A DNA stretch of 18,585 nucleotides from Clostridia bacterium (GTDB taxonomy: Bacteria; Bacillota; Clostridia; Oscillospirales; CAG-272), in assembly GCA_017457465.1 (NCBI GenBank), contig JAFTHJ010000053.1, forward strand, positions 1 through 18,585, given 5' to 3'. Positions within the stretch are counted from its first letter, which is position 1. Each line of letters starts with the position of its first letter. Below are positions 5,995 through 12,943 of the stretch, piece by piece. Below the pieces are notes generated by a model. The model was not told the DNA's origin and did no database searches. It saw only the letters and a list, made by a program, of their open reading frames with translations. The position numbers and the translations under genes are program-made.

Positions 5995-6063
5995 TTGGGG
6001 AAACCTTTTAAGGAAAGGTTTCCCCAACCCCCTTCCAAACCTTTTTAAGAAAAAGGGGTTGGG
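5995..6063 (+). repeat. Intergenic element of nested hairpins
   Basis: TTGGGGAAACCTTT (5995-6008) and AAAGGTTTCCCCAA (6014-6027) form a perfect 14-bp stem with a 5-base loop. CCTTTTT (6040-6046) pairs with AAAAAGG (6050-6056). CCCAACCCC (6023-6031) can instead pair perfectly with GGGGTTGGG (6055-6063), enclosing the second hairpin and breaking the foot of the first. GGGGAAACC/GGTTTCCCC hairpin elements of this style are scattered between genes in several Oscillospiraceae, from general memory. It may act as a bidirectional terminator between converging genes or be a dispersed repeat. Confidence 0.65.
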
Positions 6064-6112
6064 CTTCCGATTTATCGTATATTTTTAAATTCATAGCTTT
6101 TTTATAAGGGAA

Positions 6113-6157
6113 ACAATCGACGGAATGGCGTTTACGTACCGTCGATTGTCGTTTTTT
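6113..6157 (+). terminator. Rho-independent terminator between converging genes
   Basis: ACAATCGACGG (6113-6123) and CCGTCGATTGT (6139-6149) form a perfect 11-bp stem with a 15-base loop, followed by CGTTTTTTATT. It stops rightward transcription from the M23 gene. On the opposite strand the stem is followed by only a short TTCCCTT, so it is weaker for the glycyl radical enzyme. Confidence 0.85.
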
Positions 6158-6216
6158 ATTGTATTCGTTTTAGTTTGGGGTGTAAATATACGAAAAATCT
6201 CCACGAGGATTTATAT

Positions 6217-8391
6217 TCAGGAATTATGTCTGACTCGATTGATTATTTCATTCTGAACAGCGGGGCTGAGGTTCACGAACCTTGCAGAAAATCCGCCGAC
6301 TCTCACGATAACGTGCTTATGGCTTTCGGGATCCTTCTGCGCCGCCAACAATTCCTTGACGGCTGTAACGTTCCCTTGAAATATTTGTCCGCCCTGCTCA
6401 AAAAAGGTTGCGAATATCGCCTTTATAATATTCTCCGATGCCCACTCGCTATCAAGGTCCCACATTGTTGAAGCTCCCCCGTTAAACACCTCGAACGGAA
6501 TAGACGTACAGGAATTTATTGCCGCCGTAATTCCTTTCGTCATAGACATACTCTGCGGAGTTACCCCATGCGCTATCGGAACTCCCGCCCGCCGTCCGTC
6601 GGGCGATGCTCCGAGTATCGCGCCCGCCTCGGGCGCATATATAAAGGTCAAAATAGTCATTTTGCCACCCCCGCCGAAGCGGTTCACATACGAGCTGACT
6701 ATCCTTCCGATATCGGTGACAAGCCGCGACATCATTTTGTCCGCGCCCTCGTCCTGCTGACCGTATTTAGGTATCGCAAGCAATCCTCGTCTCAGCTCCT
6801 CATATCCCTCAAAATCAGCCTCAAGAGCAGCCAACAGCGTCCTCGCCGTGCATATCCTATCATCAAAGACAGCTTTTTTAATAGCGTAAAGCGAATCAGA
6901 CGCATTGGGAATTCCCATATACGATGCTCCGTAATCGTGATATATTGCCCCTCCTCCGTGCATATTTCGTCCTTTAGTCAGGCAATCCTCTACCATAGAC
7001 GAAACAAGATAAGCAGGTCTGGCGCTCTCGCAATATTCGCTCAGGATATCCTGATAGCGCAGTGAGAGCGTGAATATCTTTTCGGCCTGCAACAAAAATC
7101 CCTCGTAAAAATCCTCAAAGCTTTCACACTCCTCAAGGCTCTTCACGTTAAAGTGCTTCAGCCGTTTTTTCCTCTGCAAGCAATATCCTCCCGTAACGCA
7201 CAGCTCCAGCATTTTAGCCACGTTCTGATATCCCACGAAAAGAAAATCGCTCGTCTTTCCCTGCACCCCTATTTCCATACAACCTCCGCAGTAATAATCC
7301 ACCGCGTCGCTATTTGAGACTCCGTTCAATATAAGCGCTTTGATAACACTCTCATCGTTCATCAGTTGGGCGCGATTTTTTCCGCGCTTCACGTATCTCG
7401 CGCAAAGCTCGACGAACTCGGGAGGCGGATTTTTCGGTATACGCGCGTATACCATAGGATGCGTAATATCGTATTTTATAACAGTCTCTATCATTATATA
7501 CGACAGTGGATTGACCGACGACGCCCCGTTAGGATAACAGCCGCCGACAACTACGGTCTCTCCAAAGGTGTCTCTGACGAATATTCTCTCGTCCATTCTG
7601 AAAAACAGCTCCTCTATAAGCTCCCGCGCTTCATCAAGCGTACATACACCGTTTTTTATATCATTTTCCAGAAAGGGCCACAGATAATAGTCAAGACGCC
7701 CCGGGCTGTTTCCGCCGTGCGGATTTTCCTTCATCACAACGATAAACTGCATAAAGAAGGACTGCACCGCCTCTCTGAAGGTTCTCGCGGGATATCTTGG
7801 CACACGGCGGCATATCTCGGCTTCCTCCGTCATTCCCATTCTTTCCAGCTCTGCGACGTGCATATCATTCCAAGTCTCAAGCGCCTCGAGCATTATCAAC
7901 ACGCCGTTGTAAAACTCGTAGCTTTTTCTGTCCTCGCCCGAGCGCTCAAGACCTCGGTAACACCGTCTGCGTATCCCCTCCGTGCCCTGACAAAGAATAG
8001 TATTCCAATCCCAGGCTATATGCCCCGGCACATACCCCGCGACAAGCTGATTTTCAAGATACTCCGAATACCCCTCAAAGAGCCCGTCGACGTCTATCCT
8101 TATATCTTCCTTATCTCTGTATTTATAAAGTATATCGGGATCCTTTTTCTCCACGGGAAGATCGTTATAATAAAACGTTCTTCCTATTATCCTGTCATAA
8201 GGCTCGATAAAAATTTTCTGGTTTTTGACCGCGTCCGCCATCGACCTTGCAAGCTTTTCCCAACGCTCAAGATGAAAATATCTCTCGGTGGCAAATTTAT
8301 GTAAATCGTGTTCAAACGTATTTTGCGGTCTGTTTTTTCCTTTTTTTCTGGACTCCTCAAAAATATACTCCATTCTGTTCGGGTATTCCAC
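6217..8391 (-). CDS. Glycyl radical enzyme (pyruvate formate-lyase-like), substrate unknown
   Basis: This is a complete 724-residue member of the glycyl radical enzyme superfamily, oxygen-sensitive enzymes that use a backbone glycyl radical and an active-site thiyl radical. The thiyl motif is GCME (370-373), so C371 is the radical cysteine and E373 the likely acid/base. The glycyl loop is RVGGFSA (697-703), with G700 the radical site. Other superfamily marks are PGHIAWDW (122-129), SPGRLDYYLWPF (229-240), ASPDGRRAG (595-603) and FEQGGQIFQGN (664-674). The GCxE form groups it with dehydratase, lyase or decarboxylase-type enzymes rather than true pyruvate formate-lyase, which has adjacent cysteines. 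It is shorter than choline lyase (CutC) or the aryl decarboxylases. Start: GTG with GGAGG at 8400-8404, 8 bases upstream. No radical SAM activase lies in the window. It is divergent from an AraC regulator. Superfamily is certain; substrate is not. Confidence 0.93.
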   Translation of the reverse strand: MEYPNRMEYIFEESRKKGKNRPQNTFEHDLHKFATERYFHLERWEKLARSMADAVKNQKIFIEPYDRIIGRTFYYNDLPVEKKDPDILYKYRDKEDIRIDVDGLFEGYSEYLENQLVAGYVPGHIAWDWNTILCQGTEGIRRRCYRGLERSGEDRKSYEFYNGVLIMLEALETWNDMHVAELERMGMTEEAEICRRVPRYPARTFREAVQSFFMQFIVVMKENPHGGNSPGRLDYYLWPFLENDIKNGVCTLDEARELIEELFFRMDERIFVRDTFGETVVVGGCYPNGASSVNPLSYIMIETVIKYDITHPMVYARIPKNPPPEFVELCARYVKRGKNRAQLMNDESVIKALILNGVSNSDAVDYYCGGCMEIGVQGKTSDFLFVGYQNVAKMLELCVTGGYCLQRKKRLKHFNVKSLEECESFEDFYEGFLLQAEKIFTLSLRYQDILSEYCESARPAYLVSSMVEDCLTKGRNMHGGGAIYHDYGASYMGIPNASDSLYAIKKAVFDDRICTARTLLAALEADFEGYEELRRGLLAIPKYGQQDEGADKMMSRLVTDIGRIVSSYVNRFGGGGKMTILTFIYAPEAGAILGASPDGRRAGVPIAHGVTPQSMSMTKGITAAINSCTSIPFEVFNGGASTMWDLDSEWASENIIKAIFATFFEQGGQIFQGNVTAVKELLAAQKDPESHKHVIVRVGGFSARFVNLSPAVQNEIINRVRHNS

Positions 8392-8423
8392 TCCAAAATC
8401 CTCCGAAAAAGTTCAAATTTTTC

Positions 8424-8452
8424 TTGATTATATCACGAATATCTGCTATAAT
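8424..8452 (+). promoter_or_regulatory. Sigma-A promoter of the AraC regulator gene
   Basis: TTGATT (8424-8429), 17 bases, TATAAT (8447-8452), giving a start near 8459. It occupies the same DNA as the leftward promoter of the glycyl radical enzyme; the -35 of each overlaps the -10 of the other. Confidence 0.85.
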
Positions 8453-8455
8453 CAA
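8427..8455 (-). promoter_or_regulatory. Sigma-A promoter of the glycyl radical enzyme gene
   Basis: On the minus strand, TTGATT (8455-8450), 17 bases, TATAAT (8432-8427): the same two hexamers and spacing as the rightward promoter, offset by 3 bases. The arms TTGATTATA (8424-8432) and TATAATCAA (8447-8455) are perfect inverted repeats. Only one RNA polymerase could occupy the site at a time. Confidence 0.85.
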
Positions 8456-8490
8456 TGTATTATGTTACAAAAAATATTGTAAAATAATTC

Positions 8491-8502
8491 AAAGAAGGTG
8501 AT
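8491..8502 (+). promoter_or_regulatory. Ribosome-binding site deciding a TTG start for the AraC gene
   Basis: AAAGAAGGTGAT matches the complement of the 16S rRNA 3' end (AAAGGAGGTGAT) at 11 of 12 bases. The GTG at 8498 and ATG at 8501 lie inside this site and so cannot be served by it. The TTG at 8507, 8 bases after the GAAGG core, is correctly spaced. Confidence 0.7.
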
Positions 8503-8506
8503 GCTA

Positions 8507-9403
8507 TTGTCAACGCTTCCCGCTATCTCGCCTCATCCGCATTGGACGGCAGATGAGATATTTATACCTCCCCTCAAGCTCGTTTACGGACACACCGAGC
8601 GGAATTTCAGCGCAGGTATACACATTCAGGACTTTTATGAAATAAATATCGTGCTGAATGGCAACGGCGTACACTATATAGGCGAGAACAAAATAAACGT
8701 AAGCAGGGGAGACGTATTCATTGTCCCTCCGTACGTCAGACACGCCTACGAGGGCGGAGATGGATTTGATGTTTATCATCTGTTGCTCAGTCCTCAATAT
8801 CTTGAAAAATACTCGGCAGACCTACAGCTGCTTCCCGCCTATCGGAGTCTCTTTACAATCGAGCCGTTTATGAGAGAAAAAACAAACGAGCGCTTGTATC
8901 TGAGGTTAACCGATAAAGAATTTTCATATCTCTATCCGTATTTTGACAGTATCGCTTACTATTCCGAATCCCCGAGCATAGAAAACAGTATCGTATGCAA
9001 CAGCAAAGCCCTCATACTTATAACCCGTATCTGCGTTTATTACCATCGCGATATGCAAAGCAACGGTTTTTCGGAAACCGAAAGCAAAGCGTTTTTGAAC
9101 AGTATCTCTTACATCTACGAGAAATACTACGAAAATATCACGATAGAGACACTCTCGCGTATCGCTCAAATGTCAAGAAGCGCGTATATCTCCAAATTCA
9201 GGCAGATATGCGGCGCGTCTCCCGGTGAGTTTATTTTGAGTCATAGAATAAATTTAGCGAAAGCTATGCTGACAGAGACAAATCGCTCAATCTCAGATAT
9301 CACTCAAGCTCTGGGATTTTACGATTCCGCGCATTTTACAAGAATCTTCAAAACGCGCGTCGGTCTCACCCCCTCGGCATTCAGAAAAAGAAACAAAAAA
9401 TAG
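8507..9403 (+). CDS. AraC family transcriptional regulator
   Basis: This is a 298-residue regulator if started at TTG 8507; in-frame GTG 8498 and ATG 8501 would add three or two residues but fall inside the Shine-Dalgarno site. The N-terminal half is a cupin-like ligand domain (HIQDFYEINIVLNGNGVHYI, then NVSRGDVFIVPPYVRHAY), typical of sugar- or metabolite-sensing AraC proteins. The last 100 residues carry the two helix-turn-helix units: ITIETLSRIAQMSRSAYISK followed by GASPGEF, and ISDITQALGFYDSAHFTRIF followed by GLTPSAFR. It is divergent from the glycyl radical enzyme and shares a fully overlapping promoter with it, so it most likely controls that enzyme and itself in response to the enzyme's substrate. 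Its 3' end encodes the T-tract of the murA terminator. Family certain, target inferred. Confidence 0.95.
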   Translation: MSTLPAISPHPHWTADEIFIPPLKLVYGHTERNFSAGIHIQDFYEINIVLNGNGVHYIGENKINVSRGDVFIVPPYVRHAYEGGDGFDVYHLLLSPQYLEKYSADLQLLPAYRSLFTIEPFMREKTNERLYLRLTDKEFSYLYPYFDSIAYYSESPSIENSIVCNSKALILITRICVYYHRDMQSNGFSETESKAFLNSISYIYEKYYENITIETLSRIAQMSRSAYISKFRQICGASPGEFILSHRINLAKAMLTETNRSISDITQALGFYDSAHFTRIFKTRVGLTPSAFRKRNKK

Positions 9404-9428
9404 ACGGAGAAGCCATCTGCTTCTCCGT
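9391..9428 (-). terminator. Bidirectional terminator between araC and murA
   Basis: ACGGAGAAGC (9404-9413) and GCTTCTCCGT (9419-9428) make a perfect 10-bp stem with loop CATCT, starting right after the AraC stop codon. On the minus strand it is followed by CTATTTTTTGTTT, a strong T-tract that lies inside the last AraC codons, so it mainly ends the rluA-DUF3810-murA transcript. On the plus strand the tail (CCGTTTAATT) is weak. Confidence 0.85.
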
Positions 9429-9443
9429 CCGTTTAATTAAAAC

Positions 9444-10703
9444 TCAAACCTCTATGAAATACACGTCAGCTCCGAGCGCTCTGAGCTTACGGTCAAGCGC
9501 GGAATATCCGCGCTCGATAAACTCAACTCCGCCTATCTCGGTAGTTCCCTTCGCCGCGAGTGCCGCGATAACGAGCGCCGCTCCCGCGCGTAGGTCGGTG
9601 GCATTCACCGCCGCTCCGCAAAGAGGCATACCGCCGATGATACTCGCCACGTTGCCCGACACGTCAATACTCGCGCCCATTTTTTTCAGCTCGTCTACAT
9701 ATTTGAAGCGTCCGTCGAAGATTCCCTCTCCTATCGTACTTACTCCGTTTGCGTAACAAAGCATCGCGCTGAACTGCGGGTGCATATCGGTAGCAAAGCC
9801 GGGATATGGCCAAGTCTTTATCGTAACGCCTCGCAGACGTCTATCGGACGTAACCGTGATACTGTCGTCAAATACCTCGAGCTTCGCTCCCGCCTCGCGC
9901 AGCTTGGCGGTGATAGTGTCGAGATGCTCGGGCACGATATTCTTCACATTCACACAGCCTCCCGCCGTCGCCGCCGCGACCATAAAGGTTCCCGCCTCTA
10001 TCATATCGGGAGATATCGAATACTCACAGGGGTGAAGCTCACTCACGCCGTGTATCTTGATAGTATTCGTTCCCGCGCCGCGTATATCGGCTCCGCAATG
10101 GTTGAGGAAGTTCGCGAGGTCAACGATATGAGGCTCTCTCGCCGCGTTCATCACAACGGTAGTCCCCTTTGCGAAAACGGCAGCTATGATTATATTGACT
10201 GTCGCTCCGACAGACGCGATATCAAGATAGACCGAATTTCCCACAAGTCCGTCACCCGCGTCCGCCCACAGACTACCCTCGTCAAAGGATATCTGTGCGC
10301 CAAGTGTCGCAAATCCCTTTACGTGCTGGTCGATAGGACGGTCTCCGAAGTTGCATCCGCCCGGCAGACCGACTCTCGCCTCTCCGAATCTCGAGAGCAT
10401 AGCTCCGATAAGATATGTAGAGCCTCTCATTTTACTGACAAGCTCATAAGGCGCCGTCTCCGAGCGCACTCCCGCGGTGTCAAGCTCAATTCCGCCGTCG
10501 GCTCTCCCGCTGACGGTGGCGCCGAGCGACTGCAGAATATCAAAGGAAAGCTCGATATCGCTCACGCGCGGAACGTTATAAAGTATGTTTTTTCCCTTGC
10601 TTAATATACAAGCGAAAATTATGGGCAGAGCGGCGTTCTTCATTCCGGATATATAAACGTCTCCGTTCAACGGATATCCGCCCCGAACTATAATTTTTTT
10701 CAT
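9444..10703 (-). CDS. murA: UDP-N-acetylglucosamine 1-carboxyvinyltransferase
   Basis: This enzyme transfers enolpyruvate from phosphoenolpyruvate to UDP-GlcNAc, the first committed step of peptidoglycan precursor synthesis in the cytoplasm. From ATG 10703 it has 419 residues, the family's usual length, and the residue numbers nearly coincide with E. coli MurA: K22-N23 (GMKNAALP), R93 (KMRGSTYLIG) and C117 in GGCNFGDRPIDQH, the cysteine alkylated by fosfomycin. The active-site aspartate lies in TDMHPQFSAM. A longer frame to a TTG at 10724 exists, but GGGAG (10711-10715) lies inside that extension and 7 bases before ATG 10703; ATG 10706 is possible but closer. It lies 75 bases after the DUF3810 gene and ends in a clear terminator. 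Firmicutes often have two MurA paralogs; which one this is cannot be said. Confidence 0.96.
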   Translation of the reverse strand: MKKIIVRGGYPLNGDVYISGMKNAALPIIFACILSKGKNILYNVPRVSDIELSFDILQSLGATVSGRADGGIELDTAGVRSETAPYELVSKMRGSTYLIGAMLSRFGEARVGLPGGCNFGDRPIDQHVKGFATLGAQISFDEGSLWADAGDGLVGNSVYLDIASVGATVNIIIAAVFAKGTTVVMNAAREPHIVDLANFLNHCGADIRGAGTNTIKIHGVSELHPCEYSISPDMIEAGTFMVAAATAGGCVNVKNIVPEHLDTITAKLREAGAKLEVFDDSITVTSDRRLRGVTIKTWPYPGFATDMHPQFSAMLCYANGVSTIGEGIFDGRFKYVDELKKMGASIDVSGNVASIIGGMPLCGAAVNATDLRAGAALVIAALAAKGTTEIGGVEFIERGYSALDRKLRALGADVYFIEV

Positions 10704-10778
10704 CATCAGACTCCCAATAGTCAAAATATGTCATTACCTGTCACAGTAACATTATATTCAAAAGCGTCGGTATTGCTT

Positions 10779-11915
10779 TTATTCCGCAGAGCGGTAGTAA
10801 GCCACCGCGAGGTCTACCACCATTCCGTAGCTTCGTGTTCCCTCTGTTCCCTGCATAACGAGGAAGGTGTTGTTGACCGCGTTCGAAACCTCACTGGCGG
10901 TCGAATCACGGTATTTATCGTAAAACTCCGAATAGGCGCGCATCTCGTATATCACGTCTCGGCTGATTTCGGCTCTTACCTTGGCGTAAAGCTCGGGGGA
11001 TGCCGAGGAGAGCGCCGACGCCACATATTCGTAAAGGTTGAGATAAGCGCTGTAACGGATATAGGCATCATCGGATTCGATACAGACCAGAAACGCCATA
11101 AAATTAGCCTCATCCTCACGCGCTATTCCCCTTTGGTGAGACAGCTCGTGAGCCGCCGTATATGGTATGGTATAATCGGGGAAAGCCACGTTGATATTCG
11201 CCTCGCCCGTAAAGAAGGAATAGACACCCGTGATATGTGTATACGACATCAGCTCACTTAACATCACAGGCTTGAGCCGACTGTCGAGCCTCTGCACGAA
11301 GGCGTATTTATCACACGCCTTGCCGTAAGCCTCGATAAGCTTGTCATTCATAACGTCGTAGCTATACGGCATTACCGAAAATCCGCCCTCCTCAAAAGCC
11401 ACGCCCGACACCTCGCCGTTTATCTTTTCCACAAGGACGAGCGCCGTCTCGTAAAGTTCCTCGGCAGAGACCTCTCTCCGCTCTATTCCGAGCTTCTCGT
11501 CAAGTGTACTCCCTCTGTAGGCAGAGGAAAATCCAACCGTGAATATACTGAAAAGCAAAGCCACAAAGGAAAGCATCGTGCCGCAGTATATCAGAACGTC
11601 GTGCCAACTGTTTGAATAACGCTTCGTGGCATAAATAACTATCACTATTAAAATAACGGGGATAAGGATTATAAACATTTCCGCCAGTGAAAACGGTATC
11701 CAACCCGTAAGATACGCCAATAGTGCTCTGAAGACAGAGGCTATGCGGCGGTTAAAAAAATCCGAAAAGTTCTTACTGCAAAGGAAGCCGATAAAGAGCA
11801 GAAGCGAGACCGCGCCCGAAATATAGAAGCATTTCGCGAATGTGGGAAGTCTCTTCCCCTCGGATATATTTTCGGGCTTATCCTTTGCCCCAAAGAATTT
11901 TTTCAAAAACCTCAT
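10779..11915 (-). CDS. DUF3810 membrane protein with metalloprotease motif
   Basis: This is a 378-residue protein with a basic cytoplasmic N-terminus, three membrane segments (about 30-46, 76-97 and 108-128) and a large C-terminal domain holding HELSHQRGIAREDE (256-269). HELSH is an HExxH zinc-protease motif, and the acidic residues at 268-269 are placed to give the third ligand as in gluzincin-type enzymes. The whole pattern is that of DUF3810, a widespread Firmicute family whose substrate I do not know. The frame could begin at TTG 11921, but AGGAG ends one base before it; ATG 11915 has the proper 7-base spacing. Its start overlaps the end of the rluA-type gene by 38 bases, implying coupling, and murA follows. 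Placement beside murA suggests, without proving, an envelope-related role. Confidence 0.88.
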   Translation of the reverse strand: MRFLKKFFGAKDKPENISEGKRLPTFAKCFYISGAVSLLLFIGFLCSKNFSDFFNRRIASVFRALLAYLTGWIPFSLAEMFIILIPVILIVIVIYATKRYSNSWHDVLIYCGTMLSFVALLFSIFTVGFSSAYRGSTLDEKLGIERREVSAEELYETALVLVEKINGEVSGVAFEEGGFSVMPYSYDVMNDKLIEAYGKACDKYAFVQRLDSRLKPVMLSELMSYTHITGVYSFFTGEANINVAFPDYTIPYTAAHELSHQRGIAREDEANFMAFLVCIESDDAYIRYSAYLNLYEYVASALSSASPELYAKVRAEISRDVIYEMRAYSEFYDKYRDSTASEVSNAVNNTFLVMQGTEGTRSYGMVVDLAVAYYRSAE

Positions 11916-12825
11916 TTTCAAGCTCCTCTTGTGAAAACAGCTTTTTCAAAAGAAACGCCATATCGTCGTGAAGCGGCGCCGAAAGCTCGATACGCTCCCC
12001 CGTGCTCGGATGCACAAAAGAGATATCCGAGGCGTGAAGCGCGTGGCGCCCTATATATTCACTCACGTGTCCGTATATATCATCTCCGACAATAGGACAT
12101 CCAAGACTCGCGAAATGCACACGAAGCTGGTGTGTCCTCCCTGTCACGGGCTCGGCAGAGACAACGGTATGTTTGTCCGACTCGAGCAACACACAATACC
12201 TCGTCAGAGCATAGTCGGCTCCCTCCTCGGCTCCGCACACCTCTCTGACTATGATACTCTCCGCTGTCCTCCGCATATAGGTTTCTATAATCCCCTCTTT
12301 ATTTTCAAGTCTGCCGTCGAGTATCGCAATGTATTTTTTCTGTATCTTTTGCTCAAGCATACCGCGTGAAAGTCTTGCCGCCGAAATTCGGTTTCGGGCG
12401 ATTATAAGCAGACCGCTTGTGTTGCGGTCGAGTCTGTTTATAGGTCGGAAAACATATGGGACTCCCGTATTCCGATATCTGAAAGCCAGAGCGTTGGCAA
12501 CGGTATCGTCATAATGTCCGTGCGAGGGGTGGGTGGGCATATACGGCGGCTTGTCCGGTACCACAAGGTCATCGTCCTCATAAGCTATCGGGAGCGGCAG
12601 GTCAACGCCCTCTATGGCGCTCCCCTCTCCGCTATCCTCGACCTTAAGCTCAAGAACATCTCCCGCGCTCACCGCCCGTCTGACGGTCACTCTCTCGGAA
12701 TTCAGAAGTATTCCGTCCTCAAGAAATTTTATATGTCTTATCATTCCGCCCGAAAGCCCGATATGTTGCTTTATTATCTGAAGCACGGTCATTCCCTCAT
12801 GCTCGGGACGCACAATAAAAGTCAA
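11878..12825 (-). CDS. RluA family pseudouridine synthase
   Basis: This is a 315-residue enzyme that converts specific uridines of rRNA or tRNA to pseudouridine. An S4-like RNA-binding domain covers about 10-65. The catalytic domain follows, with THPSHGHYDDTVANAL (98-113) and RLDRNTSG (131-138), where D133 is the catalytic aspartate; N130 replaces the usual histidine before RLD. VTGRTHQLRVH and GDDIYG are further family marks. An open frame runs to 12876 but crosses the likely transcription start. GGGAGGG (12831-12837) sits 5 bases before TTG 12825, giving the start MTFIVRPEHEG, which aligns with the family's usual beginning. It is first in the leftward operon with DUF3810 and murA. The RNA target is unknown, so RluC/RluD-type naming is not justified. 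Confidence 0.93.
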   Translation of the reverse strand: MTFIVRPEHEGMTVLQIIKQHIGLSGGMIRHIKFLEDGILLNSERVTVRRAVSAGDVLELKVEDSGEGSAIEGVDLPLPIAYEDDDLVVPDKPPYMPTHPSHGHYDDTVANALAFRYRNTGVPYVFRPINRLDRNTSGLLIIARNRISAARLSRGMLEQKIQKKYIAILDGRLENKEGIIETYMRRTAESIIVREVCGAEEGADYALTRYCVLLESDKHTVVSAEPVTGRTHQLRVHFASLGCPIVGDDIYGHVSEYIGRHALHASDISFVHPSTGERIELSAPLHDDMAFLLKKLFSQEELENEVFEKILWGKG

Positions 12826-12878
12826 AATAACCCTCCCGCGGAAGTATAATTGTCGGGGTATTAAAATCACCCACATTA

Positions 12879-12907
12879 ATTATACCATCCGCAGGAGAAT
12901 ATTACAA
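12879..12907 (-). promoter_or_regulatory. Extended -10 promoter of the rluA-DUF3810-murA operon
   Basis: On the minus strand, TTGTAA (12907-12902), 17 bases, and TATAAT (12884-12879) preceded by TGG, giving the extended -10 TGnTATAAT. Between it and the SLH gene is only a weak AT-rich hairpin (AAATAAT/ATTATTT, 12919-12936), so some read-through from the SLH gene is possible. Confidence 0.75.
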
Positions 12908-12943
12908 GAATTTATTTCAAATAATCCGAATTATTTTTCCATA

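Noticed and set aside
10751..10756. TATAAT on the minus strand as a separate murA promoter
   Set aside because: No acceptable -35 lies at 16-18 bases and there is no extended -10, so murA is more simply read from the rluA promoter. A weak internal promoter cannot be excluded.
12919..12936. AT-rich palindrome AAATAAT/ATTATTT as a terminator of the SLH gene
   Set aside because: The stem is only 7 A-T pairs with no G-C pair and no proper T-tract; too weak to call.
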